Part shown: positions 27,401 through 35,900 of the stretch, piece by piece | Layout of the letters: every line of letters starts with the position of its first letter | How positions within the stretch are numbered: position 1 is the first letter of the stretch | NCBI GenBank assembly: GCA_903927615.1 | Contig: CAIYNU010000095.1 | Span: forward strand, 1-64,000 | Reading direction: 5' to 3' | Length of the DNA: 64,000 nucleotides | Source of the DNA: an uncultured Rhodospirillales bacterium | Lineage (GTDB): Bacteria > Pseudomonadota > Alphaproteobacteria > Azospirillales > Azospirillaceae | Position numbers and translations under genes: made by a program | The notes under the pieces: generated by a model | Seen by the model: the letters and a program-made list of their open reading frames with translations, nothing else | Databases searched by the model: none | What the model was told of the DNA's origin: nothing

Positions 27401-27852
27401 TCCTGTTATTTTCCCAGTTCACCGCCATGCTTGATCTGATCCAAAGCGAGTTGGACAACGCAAAAATCGGCTATGTCAAGCTGACCGGCCAAACCCGCGA
27501 TCGCCAAACCCCGATCGATCTTTTTCAGGCCGGAACAGTGCCGGTATTCCTGATCAGCCTCAAGGCTGGCGGCACCGGCCTCAATCTGACCGCCGCCGAC
27601 ACCGTGATTCATTACGATCCCTGGTGGAATCCGGCGGTCGAGCGTCAGGCCACCGATCGTGCCCATCGCATTGGCCAGGACAAGCCGGTGTTCGTTTATA
27701 AGTTGGTGACGGTCGGAACCGTCGAAACCGCCATCCTCGATCTTCAGGCGCGCAAGCAGGCCCTGGCCGATGGGCTTTACGACCCCGAAGCGGTTGAGGA
27801 CATCACCCTGACCAAAGACGACCTTACGGCGTTGTTTGCGCCCCTGGCCTGA
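24463..27852 (+). CDS. SWIM zinc-finger SNF2-family helicase
   Basis: A 1129-residue Swi2/Snf2 ATPase. A SWIM zinc finger (CNC-x5-CSH, about 75-86) lies near the N-terminus, a long bacterial-type linker follows, then the helicase core. Motif I is ADDMGLGKT near 690, motif II is LDEAQ near 787 (DEAQ box), and the C-terminal RecA-like lobe has LISLKAGGTGLNLTAADTVIHYDPWWNPAVERQATDRAHRIGQ. Such proteins move on duplex DNA and may remodel RNA polymerase or DNA-bound proteins; bacterial roles are poorly known. AAGGAGG lies 10 bases before the ATG. The small downstream gene lies 47 bases away on the same strand. Confidence 0.94.
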   Translation: MYSEPEVVRAYPFREVDLGRRYLTQGRVLAAELSEDGRRVEGRVQGAERRANTVTVDITYHSSGPRSYASFREACNCVMGGQCSHAVAVLLQVLRKKEAPVQALAEIGDVDAPLENWLDTLALISRPPSSPNEYSDTIRFRALYVITLNNRKSSRPTAFVTPQSMTLDRGGRWGDQVGTVRASNLLNGTIPKYYRPIDKTLLSLLWAATVTAAGCVSFDDGRYPLVGDLSDQILHLILESGRGRWESIQGPQLVAGGPRPGRAFWETDAEGVQRFRLGGDIEGLLALPLPQPWYINPRSGEIGRLELDLPPHVLMALVAAPPIPPDLSTRLRRSLENVLPGRQHLLPREFGPQVVRDVVPVPCLRLFRRSATEVPWDDRNEAATLGRRETTLCGAVTFDYAGSRVRPDDRGVELAATITGTLVRVPRQPEIEEKALRHLITTGFRPIKGVANTFIHLANPQDPHWVGGSWTVMLAFLHRGVAGLRAAGWQVELDDAFDLEITEPAEDGWVAEVVEAGGRSGVDWFGLSLGVTVGGERIDLLPVLLPVLREMPEDGALEGFDQFADAGGTLFAPIDAKRMLPLPAARLKPLLFALYELYRVGSILDDGTVKLTLSRAAELADVAAAAEAAGMRWFGGERLLDVGRKLRDFSGLDPVPVPASFQGTLRAYQRDGVTWLQFLRDFDFGGILADDMGLGKTIQTLTHLLIEQEAGRLDRPALVVAPTTLVTNWRLEAARFAPTLRVLVLHGANRKAEFERMADHDLVLTTYPLLFRDKEILCACPWSLLILDEAQTIKNPKAQASLVVQQLSARHRLCLTGTPMENNLGELWALFHFLMPGLLGNQRQFQRSFRTPIEKQGDRRRQRDLTRRIRPFMLRRTKQQVAAELPEKTEINEYIELEGPQRDFYESIRLALDAKVQAEITAKGLARSHIVILDALLKLRQICCDARLVKLVAAKGVKRSAKLERLMEMLPELIEEGRRILLFSQFTAMLDLIQSELDNAKIGYVKLTGQTRDRQTPIDLFQAGTVPVFLISLKAGGTGLNLTAADTVIHYDPWWNPAVERQATDRAHRIGQDKPVFVYKLVTVGTVETAILDLQARKQALADGLYDPEAVEDITLTKDDLTALFAPLA

Positions 27853-27899
27853 GCATCACCAAGACCTGAACGGCGCGCCCGCACGCCAGGAGCCATCGG

Positions 27900-28349
27900 A
27901 TGGACGACAGAGAACTTCGAGACAAGCTGCGAAAGATCGAGGCCTTATTTGCCGGTGCCGCCACGCCGGGGGAACGGGCGGCGGCCGGCGCCGCGGCGGA
28001 ACGGATCCGGGACCGTCTGAAACAACTCGGCGGAACCGAACGGGCGGTCGAAATGACCTTCAGCTTGCGAAATCCCTGGTCCCACCGGCTGTTTGTGGCG
28101 CTGTGCCGGCGCTACGGCTTGCAGGCTTACCGGTATCGCCGGATGCGTTACACCACCGTGTGCGTCAGGGCGCCGCAGTCCTTTCTCAATACCGTCCTGT
28201 GGCCCGAGTTTCTCCAACTGGATACCGCCCTGACCGACCATCTGAGCGGCATCACCGACCGCATCATCCGCGAGGAAGTCTATAAGGACGTCGGTGACGC
28301 CGAGGAAGTCGAGGAACCGTTGAAAATCGGCAAGGCGCGGGGGGCGTGA
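27900..28349 (+). CDS. Hypothetical protein with DUF2786-like N-terminus
   Basis: A 149-residue soluble protein. The first ~45 residues (LRDKLRKIEALFAGAATPGERAAAGAAAERIRDRL) resemble the helical DUF2786 start seen in many proteobacterial proteins; the remainder is basic in the middle and acidic at the end. Function unknown. AGGAG precedes the ATG. It lies between the helicase and rarD, with its TGA overlapping a GTG of the next frame, so the three genes may form one transcript. Confidence 0.6.
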   Translation: MDDRELRDKLRKIEALFAGAATPGERAAAGAAAERIRDRLKQLGGTERAVEMTFSLRNPWSHRLFVALCRRYGLQAYRYRRMRYTTVCVRAPQSFLNTVLWPEFLQLDTALTDHLSGITDRIIREEVYKDVGDAEEVEEPLKIGKARGA

Positions 28350-28390
28350 ACCAGGCCCCCTCGGACCCGAGCAACGGTATCGGGGAAACG

Positions 28391-29290
28391 ATGCCCCGCC
28401 CGACCGATCCATCGCATCCGAACCGCACCGCCCTGACCAGCGGCGCCGCGGCGCTGTCGGCGTTCCTGCTGTGGGGGCTGATGCCGGTCTATTTCAAGGC
28501 GCTGGGCGACCTGTCGCCCCTGGAGATCGTGGCTCACCGGGTGGTCTGGTCGGTGCTGCTGGTGGGGCTGTTCGCGGCCATGGCCTACCCGGTGCAGACC
28601 ATCATCGAGGCGCTGGGCACCCGGCGACGGTTCGGCATCTACCTGATCACGTCGCTGTTGATTTCCAGCAACTGGCTGGTCTTCCTGTGGGCGGTGACCC
28701 ACGGCCGGATCGTCGATGTCAGTCTTGGCTATTACATCAACCCCCTGGTCAACGTCCTGCTGGGCGTGTTGTTTCTGGGCGAGCGGCTGAGCCGCCCCCA
28801 ACTTCTGGCGGTGGCCGTCGCCTTCGTGAGTGTGTTCAGTCTGGTGGTTGATGCCGGCACCATTCCCGGGCTGGCGCTGTTCCTGGGCATCACCTTCGGT
28901 CTTTACGCGCTGGTCCGCAAGAAGGCCGGCATCGACCCGTTGCTCGGTCTGCTGATCGAGACCGCCCTGATGGCGCCGCCGGCGCTGGGGTACTTGGTGT
29001 GGCTGGGTGTCGAAGGCGGCGGAACTTTTGGCCGCAGTTCGGTCGAAACAGATCTGATGCTGGCGGCATCGGGTGTGGTCACTTCGGTGCCCCTGGTGCT
29101 GTTCATGATCGGCAATCGTGGACTCAAATTATCGACCATCGGCCTGATGCAATACATCGCCCCCAGTTGTCAGTTGGTGCTGGCCGTCACCTGTTACGGC
29201 GAGGTCCTGACCCGGGCCTACGGAATCGCCTTCGGCGGCATCTGGACTGCGCTGGCCATTTTCAGTTGGGACTTGTGGCGGCGGCGATGA
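28391..29290 (+). CDS. rarD: EamA-family transporter RarD
   Basis: A 299-residue inner-membrane protein with ten predicted helices in two EamA repeats. The N-terminal SAFLLWGLMPVYFKAL...ILEIVAHRVVWS-type region and SNWLVFLWAVTHGRIVDVSLGYYINPLVNVLLG are RarD hallmarks. The substrate is not known; E. coli RarD was linked to chloramphenicol sensitivity. The ATG after GGGGAAACG gives the usual length; a GTG 15 codons upstream, overlapping the previous stop, is an alternative start. Confidence 0.88.
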   Translation: MPRPTDPSHPNRTALTSGAAALSAFLLWGLMPVYFKALGDLSPLEIVAHRVVWSVLLVGLFAAMAYPVQTIIEALGTRRRFGIYLITSLLISSNWLVFLWAVTHGRIVDVSLGYYINPLVNVLLGVLFLGERLSRPQLLAVAVAFVSVFSLVVDAGTIPGLALFLGITFGLYALVRKKAGIDPLLGLLIETALMAPPALGYLVWLGVEGGGTFGRSSVETDLMLAASGVVTSVPLVLFMIGNRGLKLSTIGLMQYIAPSCQLVLAVTCYGEVLTRAYGIAFGGIWTALAIFSWDLWRRR

Positions 29291-29380
29291 CTGTGGGATT
29301 CTGCGGTTCACCCGTCCTTCCCCCATGGCCCACGCCACGGCCAATCTTACGGGCCAGCGAACGAATGAGTGGTTTGTGGA

Positions 29381-30829
29381 ATGCGTCGCATCTTAGGCTT
29401 GCTTCAGTTTCGTGAGGCGATCCTGGCCGCCGGCCCGGCCGTCCTGATCGCCCTGGTGATTGTCCTTGCCGCATTTTGGTTCGCCGCCCAGTTCATCGCG
29501 CCGGCGCCGCCCCGGGAGATGGTGATTGCGGCGGCCGCGAAAGGCAGCCCGTATTACCAGGCGGCGCAGCGTTATCGCGACGTTCTCGCCGAGAGCGGGG
29601 TTGCGCTGAAAATCCTGGAAACCAAGGGATCGGTGGAGAATCTGGCGCTCATCACGGATCCCCAGTCCAAGGTCGCCGCCGCCTTCCTGCAAGGCGGTCT
29701 GGCCAATAGCCGGGAGGCGCCCGATCTCCGCTCCATCGGCCGGGTGTTCTATGAGCCGGTGTGGGTGTTCTATCAGGGAAGCGCCAAACTCGAGAGGCTT
29801 GCGGACCTCGCCGGCAAACGCATCCTGATCGGCCCCGCGGGCAGCGCCACCGCGGCGTTGGCGACGCACCTGCTTACCGCCAGCGGCGTGACCGCGGACT
29901 CCAGTACCCTGATCACCCAGGAATTACCGGATTACGTCGCGGCCTTGGAGTCGGGCCGGGCGGATGCCGGCGTGCTGGTGCTGTCACCCGAGGCCAAAAC
30001 GATCAGGCGGTTGCTGGCCAGCCCGAAGGTCAAGCTGATGGACATGGTCCAGGCCGACGCCTACGTCCAGCGATTCCCGTTCCTCCAGAAAATTGAGTTG
30101 AAGGAAGGTGTGGTTGATTTCGCCAAGGACATCCCGCCCGTCGACACCCATATGTTGGCGACCACGGCGGCCCTGGTGATTCCCAAGGACTTGCATCCGG
30201 CACTGGCCAATCTGCTAACCCAGGCGGCGATTGCCGTTCATGGACGACCGGTGATCAATGACAATGGCGAGTCGCCGATTTTTCAACGGGCCGGCGCCTT
30301 TCCCATTGCCGACGATCAGGAGTTCCTGCTGTCGCCCGAAGCGGCGCGCGTCTACAAGTCGGGACCGCCCTTTCTGCAACGATATTTGCCGTTCTGGCTG
30401 GCCACCTGGCTGGATCGGCTGAGCGTTCTGCTGCTGCCGATGATCGGAATTCTGCTGCCGGCGGTGCGGATCATCCCGGCCCTGTACAGTTGGCGGATCC
30501 GCCGTCGGATCATCTATTGGTATCATGAACTGAAACGGGTCGAAGCCGAGGTTGGCATGCACTCGGATCCGGCCGAACTGGCGGTCCCGCTCCGGGAAAT
30601 CGATCACATCGAGGAAGCGGTGAACCGGTTGCCGATCCCGGTGGCGTTCGCCAATCAGCTTTATGATTTGCGTGGACATATTCATGTGGTTCGCCGTCGG
30701 ATGATGTCGTTCAAAGCCCAAGGGACGGTCCACGGCCACCGCAGCCGGTTGGGAGCGTCGGTCGTACCGCCGCCGGTGCCGGCGGAAATTGTCACAGACC
30801 CAAAAAATGTCACAGGCCAAAAAAATTGA
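29381..30829 (+). CDS. TAXI-family TRAP solute-binding protein with C-terminal membrane anchor and tail
   Basis: A 482-residue protein. An N-terminal helix (about 13-35) is followed by a TAXI-type binding domain (about 45-320: GSPYYQAAQRYRDVL, GSVENL, KRILIGPAGSAT). A second hydrophobic stretch (about 346-372: RLSVLLLPMIGILLPAVRIIPALYS) and a ~110-residue basic cytoplasmic tail come next. Classical TAXI proteins are free periplasmic receptors for TRAP permeases, but no permease gene is near. The two-helix layout with a tail suggests a membrane-held receptor that may signal or recruit a partner. The start was set at MRRILGLL, four codons after an earlier in-frame start. Confidence 0.82.
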   Translation: MRRILGLLQFREAILAAGPAVLIALVIVLAAFWFAAQFIAPAPPREMVIAAAAKGSPYYQAAQRYRDVLAESGVALKILETKGSVENLALITDPQSKVAAAFLQGGLANSREAPDLRSIGRVFYEPVWVFYQGSAKLERLADLAGKRILIGPAGSATAALATHLLTASGVTADSSTLITQELPDYVAALESGRADAGVLVLSPEAKTIRRLLASPKVKLMDMVQADAYVQRFPFLQKIELKEGVVDFAKDIPPVDTHMLATTAALVIPKDLHPALANLLTQAAIAVHGRPVINDNGESPIFQRAGAFPIADDQEFLLSPEAARVYKSGPPFLQRYLPFWLATWLDRLSVLLLPMIGILLPAVRIIPALYSWRIRRRIIYWYHELKRVEAEVGMHSDPAELAVPLREIDHIEEAVNRLPIPVAFANQLYDLRGHIHVVRRRMMSFKAQGTVHGHRSRLGASVVPPPVPAEIVTDPKNVTGQKN

Positions 30830-30853
30830 CGCCCGTTCGACAGTTTGTTATCA
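30826..30853 (+). promoter_or_regulatory. Sigma-70-like promoter before the Cache-domain gene
   Basis: TTGACG, a 16-base spacer and TTATCA resemble a housekeeping promoter. It overlaps the stop codon of the TAXI gene and leaves a ~165-base leader. The leader carries a short repeated GAAGCAA motif (around 30942-30970) and a near-repeat AAGAGCCAAAT (around 30988-31010) of unknown meaning. Confidence 0.4.
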
Positions 30854-31022
30854 GTGAGACGGTAGCGGGAGAGGCGCGCGTCACGGGAAACGCCGGGGCG
30901 TTGCCGAGTTGGACCCGCGTCCTTCCGACGCGACAAGAAACCGAAGCAACACGAAGCAATAAGAAGCAATAGCTCAAGAATCAACCGAAGAGCCAAATAA
31001 AGAGCCAAATCGGAGGAAACGG

Positions 31023-31490
31023 ATGAAGATTCTTAAAGTGACGGTCGCGATTGCTTTGCCGTTCATGCTGATGACGGTGGGGAGTCTGGTGAAGGCCGAT
31101 GAGCGGGGCAATGCCGCCGAGGCCAAGGCCATGCTCGAGAAGGCGGTGGCGGCGGTCAAGGCTAACCCGACGGCCGCGCTGGCCGAGTTCGTGACCGATG
31201 CCAAGGCCAAGGACGGTCCCTATTTCGAGAAAGACCTGTATGTCTTCTGTGGCGGCCCGGACGGTAACTTCACCGCCCACCCGTCGCTGGTCGGCAAGAG
31301 CATGAAGGCCTTGATGGACAAGGCGACTCCGCCCAAGGCGGTTGGCGAGGAATTCTACAAGGCCGCCGCCGCCGGCGGCGGGGAGGTCAGCTATAGCTGG
31401 CCGTTGCCGGGTGGCGTCGAGCCCCAGAAGAAGGTCTCTATCGTCGCGCCGGTGGGCGATCAGGTCTGCGCCGTCGGGTACTATCCCTAA
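31023..31490 (+). CDS. Small periplasmic Cache-domain protein
   Basis: A 155-residue protein with a signal peptide (1-25) and a single Cache_2-type domain: a long N-terminal helix (NAAEAKAMLEKAVAAVKANP), then KDGPYFEKDLYVFCGGPDGNFTAHPSLVGKSM and a C-terminal VSIVAPVGDQVCAVGYYP. Cache domains bind small ligands, usually as part of chemoreceptors or kinases; here the domain stands alone and would be a soluble periplasmic sensor or carrier. Two Cys (in YVFCGG and QVCAVG) could pair. A GGAGGAAAC ribosome site, its own promoter and a strong terminator make it a single-gene, well-expressed unit. Confidence 0.85.
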   Translation: MKILKVTVAIALPFMLMTVGSLVKADERGNAAEAKAMLEKAVAAVKANPTAALAEFVTDAKAKDGPYFEKDLYVFCGGPDGNFTAHPSLVGKSMKALMDKATPPKAVGEEFYKAAAAGGGEVSYSWPLPGGVEPQKKVSIVAPVGDQVCAVGYYP

Positions 31491-31520
31491 GCCGTTGCGA
31501 CCGGACGCATGATCGGGAAA

Positions 31521-31549
31521 CCCCCGCCGGGCCTGACGGCGGGGGTTTT
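31521..31549 (+). terminator. Rho-independent terminator
   Basis: CCCCCGCCG and CGGCGGGGG form a perfect 9-bp stem with a 7-base loop, followed directly by TTTT. It lies 30 bases after the stop codon of the Cache-domain gene and is the clearest intrinsic terminator in the window. Confidence 0.9.
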
Positions 31550-31664
31550 CGCGTCGGGGGCAGACCGGCCGGGCCCCACCCGAAAGCATCGGCCGAAAGC
31601 ATCAGGTTGCGTTGGCCGCGCGCCAAGCTATAGTTCAGGGCCATTGACCGGCCAGCGTCATCGG

Positions 31665-32174
31665 GTGAGACAGCCAGTGGTTCACAAGGCAGGCACGACC
31701 AAGAAGCGGGGCGAGGTTGTTGCGCCGCCCCCCCCCAAACCGCCGGGCGCCGTGATGACTGCGCTCGATGGTCTGCTGGGCAACCAGGCGCCGATCCAGA
31801 TTCCCGGGAAGATTAAGTTCCTGATGGCCAAGTTCGGGCACTGGCTGGTGATCGGTCTGATGGTGCTGGTGCTGCCCGGGCAACTGATCTCGCTGGGCTG
31901 GCGGGCCGGCATGCTGCCGTTCGCCAGTTTGGGCGGCACCGACAGCACCCTGCAAGTGGCGTTCGCGCTCGCCACCCTGCTGTTCCTGATCGTGATGCTG
32001 ATCATGGCGTTGCCCGGGCTTCAGGGCCGTAAGGTGATCGGCTGGCAGTTGCTGATGCTGTGCAACGTGATCAATACGGTTTATGGCCTGCTGAACGGCG
32101 GCATCGTCGGGCCGGTGCTGGGCATGATGATCGGCCTGTACGTGCTGTTCCAGGTGCGCCGCTACTACACCTAA
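31665..32174 (+). CDS. Hypothetical membrane protein with four predicted helices
   Basis: About 169 residues. A basic, Pro-rich N-terminus (KKRGEVVAPPPPKPPGA) precedes four hydrophobic segments: FGHWLVIGLMVLVLPG, LQVAFALATLLFLIVMLIMAL, GWQLLMLCNVINTVYGLL and VGPVLGMMIGLYVLFQ. No family is recognised. The start is uncertain; a GTG is proposed because upstream codons run into the terminator, and an ATG 30 codons later would still keep all helices. It converges on the next gene, with the stop codons overlapping. Confidence 0.6.
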   Translation: MRQPVVHKAGTTKKRGEVVAPPPPKPPGAVMTALDGLLGNQAPIQIPGKIKFLMAKFGHWLVIGLMVLVLPGQLISLGWRAGMLPFASLGGTDSTLQVAFALATLLFLIVMLIMALPGLQGRKVIGWQLLMLCNVINTVYGLLNGGIVGPVLGMMIGLYVLFQVRRYYT

Positions 32175-32371
32175 GCCGATGGTGGGGGCGGGGTCCCGGG
32201 TTCCTCGAAATAGGCATCCTCGAATTCGGTCAGCGTCGCCCGGACGTCCTTGAGGATGGCCCGGACGATGGTGCGGTCCGGCGTGACGCACAACGTCTCG
32301 TTGACCGCCTGCCCCAATTGGCGGATGGCATGAGCCAACAGCTTGGCGGCCATCTGTTCGGTATAGTCCAT
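32171..32371 (-). CDS. Small hypothetical protein
   Basis: A 66-residue soluble protein with an acidic, Pro-rich end (EDAYFEEPGTPPPPS). No family is recognised. The coding call rests on a GGGACAGGAC ribosome site before the ATG and on the helical, charged composition. Its stop overlaps that of the convergent membrane protein gene. Confidence 0.45.
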   Translation of the reverse strand: MDYTEQMAAKLLAHAIRQLGQAVNETLCVTPDRTIVRAILKDVRATLTEFEDAYFEEPGTPPPPSA

Positions 32372-32474
32372 GTCCTGTCCCCGGACCTGCATGACGTGAC
32401 GGTTTCCAAAGGCCACTGGCCTTGGGTGATGGTGTCCGGGGCAAGCTATAGCACAGGATCGGAGGTTGGTCCCC

Positions 32475-32819
32475 GTGGATCGCACCACCCCCGCCGTGGT
32501 CTTCGGGCACCTGTTCGCCCCCCTGCCCGGCGCCCTGCCCGAAGAACTGGTGACGGTGCTGGCCCAAGGGCCGGGCGTGCGCATCGAGCGGATCGTGTCC
32601 ACCGGCCAGTCCTCGCCGCCGGGCTTCTGGTACGACCAGGACGAACACGAATGGGTGGCGGTGCTGGCCGGATCGGCGGTGCTGCAATTCGAAGGCGAAG
32701 CCCACAGCCGGCGGTTGGTGCCCGGCGACTGGCTGCTGATTCCCGCCCACCGCCGCCATCGGATCGACGCCACCGCCACGGCCGGAGCCACGGTGTGGCT
32801 GGCGGTGTTTTACCGGTAA
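32475..32819 (+). CDS. Cupin-domain protein
   Basis: A 114-residue single-cupin protein. The first motif (GFWYDQDEHEWVAVLAGSAVLQFEG) and second motif (LVPGDWLLIPAHRRHRIDAT) are complete enough to bind a metal through His and Glu. This form is common as a small cytoplasmic protein near redox or sugar genes; the substrate is unknown. The GTG start is preferred because GGAGG lies nine bases upstream. Confidence 0.8.
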   Translation: MDRTTPAVVFGHLFAPLPGALPEELVTVLAQGPGVRIERIVSTGQSSPPGFWYDQDEHEWVAVLAGSAVLQFEGEAHSRRLVPGDWLLIPAHRRHRIDATATAGATVWLAVFYR

Positions 32820-32918
32820 CCGGTTTCGCCGCGTGACGACGTCCCGGACCATGGGCCGCCGGCCTTTACAGCGCCGGCCCGACGGTGCGATAAAAAGCCG
32901 GTCCCAGGGAGTACCCTC

Positions 32919-35900
32919 ATGGCGCACCGGACGATGACGGCACCCGATCCCGATCGATATCATACGTCAGTATGCCCGGTTTCCGATAGAGCCCGGCTGC
33001 GCCTGCTGCTGCTTTTCGCCACCCTAGTCTTCTGGTCGCCGCCCGCGCACGCCACCGAAAGCCTGCCGCCCCTCATCCCGGAGGGAGAGGTGATGACGGG
33101 GACGGCGTTGGCGGAGGTGATAAGAGGGAGCGGATGCAGCACGTCGGTCAATGTTGCCACCCCAAGTCCGGATGACAAACAACTTGCCACCGGGTCTTGG
33201 GATGGAATGATATGCCTCTGGGACTCCAACAGCGGTCGGGAAATCCGCCATTTCGGGACATCCCGTGAGTGGATCAGTTCGATAAAATGGAGTCCTGACG
33301 GAACGCAAGTGGCGTCTGGCTCTGGTGACCATACGGTTAGGTTGTGGGATGCTGGCAATGGACGAGAGCTGCACCGCCTCGAAGGCCATTCCGGTTCAGT
33401 TACTTCTCTTTCTTGGAGTCATAATGGGCAGTGGATCGCAACAGGGTCCCTGGACAATACAGTGCGATTGTGGAACGTCGCAAGCGGCCAGGAATTCCGT
33501 CGTTTCAAAGGCTCTACCGAGGGAGGCGTCTGGTCGGTTGCATGGAGCCCTAACGACAGCCAACTCATTTCCGGGGCGTCAGATAAAACGGTGCGGTTGT
33601 GGGATGTTGCAACAGGTGCGGAACTTCGCCACTTTGAAGGCCACGGAGGAGCTGTCTGGTCAGTTGATTGGAGCCCAGATGGCAATAAACTCGCCTCTGG
33701 GTCTGCTGACCAAACGATTCGACTGTGGGATATCGCTAGCGGTGATGAAATATTCCGCTTGGAAGGGCATAGTGGTGAGGTTAATTCCATTTCATGGCGT
33801 CCAGACGGCAGGCAAATCGCATCTGGATCTGATGATAGCACTGTGAGGCTATGGGATACTGCCAGTGGGGTTGAACTCTTTCGCTTTCAAGGGCACATCT
33901 ATTCAGTTGATTCGATAGCTTGGAGTCATGACGGTAAACAAATCGTCTCTGGGTCTAAAGATAATACAGTACTGTTGTGGAACGCCGCTAATGGGGATAT
34001 TATTCGTCGCATTAAGGGTGGTCGCCGATCGGTTGGTGTTAGTTCACTTGCTTGGAGCCCGTACAATGGTTCCTGGGTTGCAGCAGCCTCGGAAGACAAT
34101 ACGGTGCGCCTATGGGACACCACCACCGGCCGCGAACTCCGTCGATTTGATGGACACAGTAGAATAGTCCGATCGGTGGCCTGGAGTCCCGATGGTAAAC
34201 AGCTTGCTTCCGGGTCCCTGGACAAAACGGTGCGACTGTGGGACGCCGCTAGTGGCCGAGAAAATCGTGTCATAAACCTTTATAGGGAAGGCAGAGACAT
34301 TGCCTGGAGCCCGGATGGCAAACAACTTGCGATCCTGTCTTCCGATAAGACGATGCGGCTATGGGATGTCGATAGCGGTCGGAAAGTCCGGGACTTCGAT
34401 GGCCATGACGGGATGGTTGAGACAGTGGCTTGGAGTCCGGATAGCAAACAACTCGCCACAGGAGCCACGGACGGTACAATCCTGTTGTGGGACGCAGTCA
34501 GTGGTCAGCAACACCTTCACGTCGAGAGCCACGGCGGTACAGTCAACTCGGTCGCTTGGAGTCCAGACGGCAGCCGGCTTGCCACGGCATTGGATGACAA
34601 GACGATAAGGTTATGGGATGTCATCAGCGGCAGGGAACTCTACAGCTTCACGGCCCATGAGGGCATGATCAACACAGTTGCCTGGAGTCCAGACGGCAGC
34701 CAACTCGCGACCGGAGCAGAAGACAATACAGTCGGATTGTGGGATGCCGATAACGGCCGTGAACTGCACCGCTTGGTGGGACACCAAGGACCAATCCGTT
34801 CGGTTGCTTGGAGTCCCGATGGCGGCCGGGTGGTCTCCGGCTCCGAAGACAGCACGGTGCGACTTTGGGACGCCCTCAGCGGCCAGGAGTTGTGGCAACT
34901 CACCGGAAGCACCGAAGGGCACTGGCTTGGGTGTCGCTCTGAGGGCTCGGACAGTAAATATAATTGGCACCGCTGTTGGAGCGATGAGCAACAAAAGCAT
35001 GAACGACTGAATGCAAGCGGCGAAACAGCAACTCCGGAACCGTCGACCGCCCCATCGTGGCACTTCGACAGCATTCCAAAATTGATACTGACATTATCAT
35101 TGGGCGAACCTTCACAGGTAACGATTTCCGTCCAAAATACGGGCCAAGGACCGGAGTATTGGGGACGGCTAGTGGCGTCGCCAATGAACATTATTGGCCC
35201 TTCTCCAATTCGTGTGCTAAATTCAACTGACAAATGGGCAATTCGGTTTAATCCCGGACAGTCAAGAAACCTCTCGCTGGCCCTGATCGGCAGCAGCCGC
35301 ACCGAAAACCCGCTGTCCGGGTCGGTGGATTTGGCTCTTTCGCTGGTCCATGCCTTCGGTACCGAACCGATCGGGCGCGTGACCGCACGGGTGGCGGCGC
35401 CGGAGTTGCGGATTGCCGCGGCCAGCCTGGATGCCCGGGACTTGCGCACCCTGACGCTCAGCCTGATCAATGACGGGGCCCAGGCGGCACCCGGCCTGGT
35501 GGGCGACGCCCTGTTGCTGGAGGGTGAGGGCCCGAGTTCGTGGAAAAAATCCTTCGAGCAGCGGATTGACCGGCCGGACCCGATTCCGCCCGGAGCCACC
35601 GTGTCCCTGGCCCTGCCCTTGCCGACCGCGGTCAGCAAGCTGGATCAGACCGCCCGGATCGAAGTCAGTTTGCTCGGGGTGGCGCCGCCGCTCTACCGCT
35701 GGCGGCTGGAGGCGCCGGTACTGGTGCCGGGCTGGCCGGTGGCCACCTATGCCGGACTGGTCGCGGCGGTGTTGGCGCTGATGACGCTGGCCTATTGGGC
35801 GGCGGTGCTGCGCTATCCCGTCCTGGTCGCGGTCAGCCGGCGGCCGACCGCGCTGCTGGAGGTGGCGCCCGAGGGGTTGGCGGCATTGGATCGGAGGTTG

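Noticed and set aside
33170..34920. CRISPR array or minisatellite
   Set aside because: The repeats are ~126 bases, have no spacers and encode in-frame WD40 units.
34955..34975. TGGCACCGCTGTTGGA as a sigma-54 site
   Set aside because: It lies inside the WD40-ATPase coding region and lacks the GC of the -12 element.
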